From assembly GCA_021809525.1 (NCBI GenBank), contig JAKAYU010000005.1, positions 1 to 44,238 of the forward strand: a DNA stretch of 44,238 nucleotides. Reading direction: 5' to 3'. This stretch comes from Pseudomonadota bacterium. Its GTDB lineage: Bacteria > Pseudomonadota > Gammaproteobacteria > Steroidobacterales > Steroidobacteraceae. The position numbers and the translations under genes were made by a program. The notes under the pieces were generated by a model, which searched no databases, had not been told where the DNA came from, and saw only the letters and a program-made list of their open reading frames with translations. How positions within the stretch are numbered: position 1 is the first letter of the stretch; each line of letters begins with the position of its first letter. Of this stretch, positions 42,704-44,238 are shown in pieces.

Positions 42704-44238
42704 ATGCAACTCGGAATGCCTGCGGCGCGCCGCCGCACCGCCCGAGCCTCATCCACTTCAGACGCCGAAGAGAACAGCCACGCTCGTCTATCGGGCGCTT
42801 CTGCTGTCCGCTGGGCTCGCCGGATCCTTTCCGGCAGCTGCGCTGGCCCATACGAAACCGGCTGCGCCTCCAGCCCCGCTCAATTCTGGACGACGCTGCA
42901 CACGGTGACGACGCACGGCAGCGTTACGGTCGGCGGCCACGTCATTCACTACACGGCCAAGGCCGGAAACCTGATCCTGTGTGACAAGGCCGACAAGCCG
43001 ACCGGCGAGATGTTCTACGTCGCCTATTTCAAGACCGGTGCCCGTCTGGCTCAGCGCCCGATCGCCTTTCTCTACGACGGGGGACCCGGGGGCAGCTCTG
43101 CGCCGCTGCAGATTGGAGCGTTTGGCCCGGTGCGCGTGATGACGCAGAGCCACACGCACACGCCGCCCGCGCCGTACCGGCTGGTCGAGAATCGGTACAG
43201 ACTGCTCGATGTGAGCGATCTGGTGTTCGTCGATGCCCTGGGCACGGGCTTCAGCCGCATCATCGGCAAGGTGGACGGCGGCGTGGGCACGGCGAAGATG
43301 TTCTACGGGATCGACCCCGACGGACAGGCATTCGCGCAGTTCATCACCCGTTTTCTGTCCCAGTACGACCGGTGGAACTGCCCCACATACCTGATCGGGG
43401 AGAGTGATGGCACCACGCGCTCGGCGGTGGTCGCAGGCACCCTCGAAGACGATGGCAACGTCGATCTGAACGCAGTAGTGCTGCTGTCCACCATCCTGAA
43501 CTTCGACATGAGCATCGATCAGACCAACCTCAATCCGGGCGTCAACCTGCCCTACGCGCTCGCGTTGCCCACCTTTGCTGCGCTCGCCTGGTACCCCGAG
43601 CGCCTCAGTCAGCCGCCCGCGCGGTTGCATCCGTTCCTCGATGAGGTGCAGTCCTCGGCGATGGGACCGTATCTGAGTGCGCTCAACCGCGGCGCGGCCG
43701 CGCGCAGGAGAAGGCGATCGCCGCGCAGATGGCCGGGTACACGGGACTGCCCGCGCACTACCTGCTGAAGGCGGTTCTGCGCGTCACGGGTCCCGAGTTC
43801 GAGCAGCAGCTGCTGTCGGCCGAGGGCAAGACCACAGGACGGCTGGATGCGCTCCTCGGGTCCCGCACTCGATACGCTCGCCCAGTATGCCGAGTACGAT
43901 CCGCTGATCTGCGGCATCGGCTCGGTGTACGTGTGGGCCGCGAACACGTGGCTGCGCGACACGCTGCACTTCGGCACCGGACACCACCATGTGTTTCTCT
44001 CCGGAACCGTGGGCAACGACTGGAAATGGCAGCACACCCCGCCGGGATCGGGCTCTCCCGCGCCGGTCGCACCGAACGTGCTGGCAGATCTGGCCACCAC
44101 GATGACCCTTGATCTGCACCTGAAGGTGCTGGTCAACGCCGGCTACTTCGATCTGGCGACGCCCCGTTACGCCGCCGTGTACCAGATGCGCCAGCTGCCG
44201 ACGCAGCCGCAGCTGCAGAGGAACATCGAGTTCCGCTT
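42704..44238 (+). pseudogene. S10-family serine carboxypeptidase gene, frameshifted and cut by window edge
   Basis: Serine carboxypeptidase-like sequence in several frames. A signal peptide (LVYRALLLSAGLAGSFPAAA) is in the frame starting at 42780. The mature N-terminus to about 43700 is in the ATG 42704 frame (FLYDGGPGGSS, nucleophile motif LIGESDGTTRSA, with Asp where GESYGT is usual). The next 150 bases continue in another frame (AIAAQMAGYTGLPAHYLL to TTGRLDALLG). From 43859 the earlier frame resumes (ALDTLAQYAEYDP, LKVLVNAGYFDLATP with the catalytic Asp). The catalytic His would lie beyond the edge. At least three frame changes suggest a decaying gene or sequence errors. Confidence 0.75.

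Noticed and set aside
1-44238. Mobile elements, CRISPR arrays, tRNA or rRNA genes
   Set aside because: I saw no transposase, integrase, repeat array, tRNA-like or rRNA-like sequence anywhere in the window.

Overview
The window is GC-rich, densely coding chromosome. Housekeeping content and gene order point to Gammaproteobacteria, probably near Xanthomonadales, Nevskiales or Steroidobacterales. The diagnostic block is def-fmt-rsmB-DUF4390-ntrY-ntrX divergent from a LysM lipoprotein, with smg-topA beyond it. priA-argS-SPOR and a long membrane-type fadE fit the same assignment. I see no tRNA, rRNA, IS element, CRISPR array or phage module. Very long antisense ORFs in the track are high-GC shadows.

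Layout. (1) 1-1587, minus: an ECF-type sigma factor, a DUF3619-like membrane protein, a small exported protein and a DUF3106 protein cut by the left edge, all with overlapping ends; the DUF3106 gene is absent from the ORF track. (2) 1719-6373, plus: priA, argS (TTG start) and a SPOR-domain membrane protein. (3) 13505-6384, minus: def, fmt, rsmB, DUF4390, ntrY, ntrX. (4) 13626-20058: the LysM lipoprotein, then aroE and rlmJ on the minus strand, then a short degraded remnant of dprA exactly where intact dprA is expected, then smg and topA. (5) 20088-27028, plus: glutathione reductase, M3 oligopeptidase, an HD-domain protein with a cyclic-nucleotide-phosphodiesterase-like metal motif, and a HAMP-PAS-GGDEF-EAL c-di-GMP protein. 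(6) Dps (minus), malate dehydrogenase, and an apparent operon fadE-DUF3667-dinB-gspA-gspB. (7) A pseudo-receiver/Ser-Thr kinase fusion and a GT4 glycosyltransferase, then a minus-strand set of SDR, methyltransferase and an orphan protein. (8) A PEBP-family protein, rimO, and an S10-family serine carboxypeptidase gene broken by at least three frame changes and cut by the right edge.

The genes serve replication restart, translation and N-terminal formyl processing (argS, def, fmt, rsmB, rimO, rlmJ), envelope work (SPOR, LysM, GspAB), signalling (NtrYX, c-di-GMP, HD, kinase), and redox and carbon metabolism. I found no clearly new multi-gene defence or mobile system. The points most worth a second look are the dprA relic, the multiply frameshifted S10 gene, an NtrX lacking key ATPase and sigma54-contact residues, the kinase with a degenerate receiver, and the HD/c-di-GMP pair with a possible leader ORF.
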